From contig JAGQUY010000183.1 of assembly GCA_020438245.1 (NCBI GenBank), forward strand, positions 2,626-20,241: DNA of 17,616 bases, in the 5' to 3' direction. Of this stretch, positions 14,274-17,616 are shown piece by piece (positions within the stretch are counted from its first letter, which is position 1; the number at the start of each line of letters is the position of its first letter). The DNA comes from Bacteroidota bacterium (GTDB lineage Bacteria > CLD3 > SB21). The translations under genes were made by a program, and so were the position numbers. The notes below the pieces were generated by a model that did no database searches, was not told the origin of the DNA, and saw nothing but the letters and a program-made list of their open reading frames with translations.

Positions 14274-16598
14274 TTACAAGACGGATTCGTGCTTAATCTG
14301 ATGACGAAGGCGGTAACCAGCCAGGACAATCGCCTCAGCGGTGGCCGGAATTTCCAGCTCGGGTTCGACCCTATGACTGCCGACCGCACTGACCGCGTCT
14401 TTGATTGCAAGCCAGCAAGATAGTGCAAGCATAAACGGAGGCTCAGCAACAGCCTTGCTGCCGTGGATTACTCCCGAATTCGTTGCCTGTTGGAGCAGTT
14501 GAACTCGAAAATCCTTCGGAATGTCCTGCACAGACGGAATCTTGTAGGTGTCCGGTGAATGCGTCAGGGTGTGACCTTGATTATTCCACTTCATCTCTTC
14601 GGTGGTACACCATCCCACGCCCTGAATATAACCTCCTTCAATCTGACCGATGTCAATTGCAGGATTGATCGAGTCACCGACATCATGCAGAATATCGGTG
14701 CGAAGAATCTCATGATGGCCGGTTAGTATGTCCACGAGCACTTCTGTTACCGCCACACCAAACGCAAAATAGTGGAAGGGTCGGCCGGTTCCGCGTTCCC
14801 GATCAAAGTGAATGTTGGGTGTCTTATAATACCCGGTAGCGCTCAGACTTGTTCCCTTCGAAACCGCAAGGGGCATCAGTTCATCAAATTTCAGTCTTCT
14901 TTTTGGATAGCGCATGTCACAGATGCTGTCCTCCTCAAAGACAATGTCCTCTTCAGAGGAAGGTACTTCCAGGGCCAACTCGCTGAAATGCCGGGCAGCC
15001 ACTCTCGACAATCTGAATTTCAACTGATCGATCGCATTTTTGACCGCCGCGCCATTCAGGTCTGTGCCGGCAGACGCCGCCGTAGCTGACGTGTTGGGCA
15101 CCTTGGACGTATTTGTGGCGTTGACTTTTACCCGCTCCATCGGGATTCCAAATTCTTTGGCAGCAATTTGCCGGATCTTCGTATGCAAACCCTGGCCCAT
15201 TTCTGTCCCGCCGTGATTCACCAATAGGCTTCCGTCCTTGTATATGTTTACCAGTGCACCGGCCTGATTTAAGAACGATGTGGTGAACGATATTCCAAAT
15301 TTCACCGGTGACAACGCCATTCCCTTCTTCTGGAAGTCATGAGTTTCATTGAATGCATCGATTGCGACACGTCGTTGTTCGTACTCGGATGACTTCAGAA
15401 TTTGATCAAAAAGGTCCGGAAGATGGTTATGGTCCACGGTTTGCCCATACGGCGTCGTGTTATTACTTGTTTTCCCGTACAAATTGATTCTGCGGATTTC
15501 CAACGGGTCTTTGCCAAGCACTCTCGCGATTCGATCCAAAATATTTTCCATAACCGCCATACCCTGAGGGCCACCGAAACCACGAAATGCCGTATTACTG
15601 GGTAGATTCGTCTTCCACGCTCTGCCGACAATGCGGACGTGTGGAATGAAATAGCTGTTGTCGACGTGCATCATAGCCCGCTCAAGAATAGCCATTGTCA
15701 GATCGGTTGCACACCCTGCATCGCAGTTCAGCTCTATATCGGCAACGGTCAACAGACCATCGTCCCGAAAACCGACTCGATATCGACTGAAAAATCGATG
15801 CCGCTTTCCGGTGATTATCTGATCGTCGTCTCGAAATAGTCGTACCTTGACCGGCCGTCCTGTCTTGTTGGCAAGCAGCGCCGCCCATGCCGCCACGTGA
15901 TTGGCTTGAGTTTCCTTGCCACCGAACGCACCACCCATTCGCCGGACTTCAACAGTTACTTCGTTTTTTGGAATACCCAGCACTTCAGCGACAATGGCCT
16001 GCGTCTCTGACGGATGTTGTGTGGACGCGTACAGGGTTACTTCGCGGCCTTCCGCCGGCACACACACCGCACATTGAGTCTCCAGATACCAGTGCTCCTG
16101 CGCTCCACTCCGGAATTCGCCATCCATTGAGCGAGCCGCGGAGCTCAATTGTTCCCCAACGTTGCCTCGTTCCATTTTTCGTTCGGGAGCCAGTAGCGTG
16201 TTCTGCCGCATGGCGGACTCCAAGTCCAATATCGCATCAAGGGGTCTGTATTCGATCTCTATGGCCTCGGCTCCGGCGCGACAGATTGCTTCCGATTCCC
16301 CGGCGATCAAGACAACGGCCTGTCCCACACACTGAACCTCTGTTTCCGCAAGACAAGGTTCGTCGTGTACGACAGGTCCCATTTGATTTCTTCCCGGGAT
16401 ATCACGGCTCGTCAGTACTGCATGAATTCCCGGTATGGCACGGGCAGCTTCAACATCCAAACGAAGTATATTCGCGTGTGCATGCGGACTGTACACAATG
16501 TATCCGGTCAAAAGACGATCGTTGATCGGCATGTCGTCCACATAGACGGCCGAACCGGTGACATGATGGACAGCGCTTTCGTGAGTCAACGTTTTCAC
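14274..16598 (-). CDS. xdhB: Xanthine dehydrogenase, molybdopterin-binding subunit
   Basis: 774 residues, matching the large subunit of two-subunit bacterial xanthine dehydrogenases (XdhB), which holds the molybdenum cofactor and oxidises hypoxanthine and xanthine to urate. Family signatures are GSAVYVDDMP near the start, GGAFGGKET at about 222-230, SNTAFRGFGGPQGM with Arg339 (equivalent to Arg880 of the bovine enzyme, linked to purine substrates), GGTEMGQGLHTK near 463-474, and SKAVAEPP with Glu719 (the bovine Glu1261 catalytic base). Those residues favour xanthine dehydrogenase over aldehyde or CO dehydrogenase. The start is GTG, overlapping the xdhA stop as GTGA. No xdhC insertion chaperone follows; udk is next after 30 bases. 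One small oddity is Ala for the more usual Gly before the EPP motif. Confidence 0.94.
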   Translation of the reverse strand: MKTLTHESAVHHVTGSAVYVDDMPINDRLLTGYIVYSPHAHANILRLDVEAARAIPGIHAVLTSRDIPGRNQMGPVVHDEPCLAETEVQCVGQAVVLIAGESEAICRAGAEAIEIEYRPLDAILDLESAMRQNTLLAPERKMERGNVGEQLSSAARSMDGEFRSGAQEHWYLETQCAVCVPAEGREVTLYASTQHPSETQAIVAEVLGIPKNEVTVEVRRMGGAFGGKETQANHVAAWAALLANKTGRPVKVRLFRDDDQIITGKRHRFFSRYRVGFRDDGLLTVADIELNCDAGCATDLTMAILERAMMHVDNSYFIPHVRIVGRAWKTNLPSNTAFRGFGGPQGMAVMENILDRIARVLGKDPLEIRRINLYGKTSNNTTPYGQTVDHNHLPDLFDQILKSSEYEQRRVAIDAFNETHDFQKKGMALSPVKFGISFTTSFLNQAGALVNIYKDGSLLVNHGGTEMGQGLHTKIRQIAAKEFGIPMERVKVNATNTSKVPNTSATAASAGTDLNGAAVKNAIDQLKFRLSRVAARHFSELALEVPSSEEDIVFEEDSICDMRYPKRRLKFDELMPLAVSKGTSLSATGYYKTPNIHFDRERGTGRPFHYFAFGVAVTEVLVDILTGHHEILRTDILHDVGDSINPAIDIGQIEGGYIQGVGWCTTEEMKWNNQGHTLTHSPDTYKIPSVQDIPKDFRVQLLQQATNSGVIHGSKAVAEPPFMLALSCWLAIKDAVSAVGSHRVEPELEIPATAEAIVLAGYRLRHQIKHESVL

Positions 16599-17616
16599 AA
16601 CCCAACTGTCTTTCTGTGTACCGTCGTTTCAAAATAAAATTTGAGCAGGAGGTTGCCCGCAGCAACACGTCGAAACTCTTCGCTCCCACGGACATCAGAA
16701 AGGGGCCGGAATTCAAGATCCAGAATGAGACGGGCGGCCTCCACGGTTTCTGCCGACCAGGTCTTACCGGTCAAAAACTTCTCCGTCTTTTCTGCTCGTT
16801 TGGGCATTTCGGCCATTCCCCCATAAGCCAGAACAACCTCTGCCGCACGACCACTTTTATCCAGAGTGAGGCGGAAACACGCGCTGATTGTTGAAATGTC
16901 CAGATCTTTTCTCTTGGACACTTTATACGATCGCACAACGGTTGCCTCACCGACTTTGTTCAGCTTGACCGCCGTAATGATTTCATCTTTCTTCAGAACC
17001 GATTTTCTGTATCCCGTAAAGAAGTGATTGATTTCAACCTTGCGTCGCCCGTGAATACTTTCCAAAAAAACCTTGGCCTTGTACGCCAATAAGACCGGCA
17101 GCGTGTCTCCGATGGGTGAAGCGGTCCCGAGATTTCCGCCAAGCGTGGCCAGATTTCTGATCTGAAGGGAGCCGAAAACAGCCAACATGGCATGAAGTGC
17201 GGGAAATTCTTTCTTGATAGCAGGTATGACATCACTTAGCGGCAGGCCGGCACCGAGGATTAATCGATCGTCGGTTTCGACCACTTCTTTCAACTCCTGA
17301 ACGCCCGACAGGTCAATAATTTTTTCAAGCAATACGTGCCTCTTTGTCACACTGAGAGCTACATCGGTTGCACCGGAAAGTAGGGCTGCCTGCGGATACT
17401 GTGCGCGCAAAACCAAAGCCTCCCGCAGAGTACGCGGACGAAAATACTGCTGTTCAACGGTTTGAAGACGAAGGGACGCGTCCGAGATTTCATGGAGAGC
17501 GTCAATCGCCTGTTCCTGTTCGTCCGTAAAACGATCAAGACCTTTGTGTATACACGACTGCGCAGCCGCCTCGACAATGGGCCGGTATCCGGTACAGCGA
17601 CAGAGATTGCCCGTCA
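16595..17616 (-). CDS. xdhA: Xanthine dehydrogenase small subunit ([2Fe-2S] + FAD), 5' end outside window
   Basis: The frame stays open to the right edge of the window; the N-terminus is missing. The first visible residues are GNLCRCTGYRPIVEAAA, the end of the second [2Fe-2S] cluster domain of the xanthine oxidase family. After a short linker comes the FAD domain, with LLSGATDVALSV and the FAD signature LATLGGNLGTASPIGDTLPVLLA (coded near 17090-17160), and then the CO-dehydrogenase-flavoprotein-like C-terminal domain. Iron-sulfur and flavin domains on one chain with the Mo subunit separate is the XdhA/XdhB layout known from Rhodobacter. It passes electrons from molybdenum to NAD+. An internal TTG at 17416 is not the real start. 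Its TGA stop overlaps the GTG of xdhB. Confidence 0.93.
   Translation of the reverse strand, partial: TGNLCRCTGYRPIVEAAAQSCIHKGLDRFTDEQEQAIDALHEISDASLRLQTVEQQYFRPRTLREALVLRAQYPQAALLSGATDVALSVTKRHVLLEKIIDLSGVQELKEVVETDDRLILGAGLPLSDVIPAIKKEFPALHAMLAVFGSLQIRNLATLGGNLGTASPIGDTLPVLLAYKAKVFLESIHGRRKVEINHFFTGYRKSVLKKDEIITAVKLNKVGEATVVRSYKVSKRKDLDISTISACFRLTLDKSGRAAEVVLAYGGMAEMPKRAEKTEKFLTGKTWSAETVEAARLILDLEFRPLSDVRGSEEFRRVAAGNLLLKFYFETTVHRKTVGL

Overview
The window (roughly 50% GC by eye) looks like chromosomal DNA of a Gram-negative bacterium. The best guess is the FCB group in the broad sense (Ignavibacteria, Calditrichota or a related candidate phylum). The evidence is an outer-membrane barrel fused to a TolB-like propeller, a two-component-regulator-type propeller with a Y_Y_Y domain, a lone EutN/CcmL protein and a MurA with an Asp active-site variant. 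This placement is an inference from protein style, not from a marker gene. I see no phage genes, insertion sequence, tRNA, rRNA or CRISPR array. No stretch longer than 300 bases lacks a gene.

Layout. (1) Bases 1-2816, all on the minus strand, look like one operon in the transcription order ndk, cinA, eutN/ccmL-like, murA; murA runs off the left edge. (2) Bases 2979-6350 hold the only convincing plus-strand gene: a giant exported protein made of a gluzincin protease domain, a PD40/TolB-like propeller and a BamA/D15-like outer-membrane barrel. (3) Bases 6347-9361 are minus-strand regulation: a response regulator with a PATAN/DUF4388 output domain, a 76-residue degenerate receiver with its own candidate sigma-54 promoter and terminator, and a GAF-AAA+-Fis sigma-54 activator. 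(4) Bases 9438-17616, minus strand, are a tightly packed chain: xdhA (5' end cut by the window), xdhB, udk, an unknown membrane protein, a MESH1-like alarmone hydrolase, and a 1048-residue sensor with a double Reg_prop propeller and Y_Y_Y domain outside and a Ser/Thr kinase inside. Four of its five junctions are 4-base GTGA/ATGA stop-start overlaps.

How the parts may work together. The right-hand chain joins purine oxidation (xanthine dehydrogenase), pyrimidine salvage (uridine kinase), a predicted (p)ppGpp hydrolase and a transmembrane Hanks-type kinase. It is followed at once by a sigma-54 activator, and then by a small receiver-like gene with a sigma-54-like -24/-12 element. A reasonable hypothesis is a nutrient or nucleotide-stress signalling locus in which a periplasmic ligand is read by a propeller normally wired to histidine kinases, but here wired to Ser/Thr phosphorylation. 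The left-hand operon is housekeeping (nucleotide balance, NAD salvage, cell wall), with a microcompartment vertex-type protein as an unexpected member.
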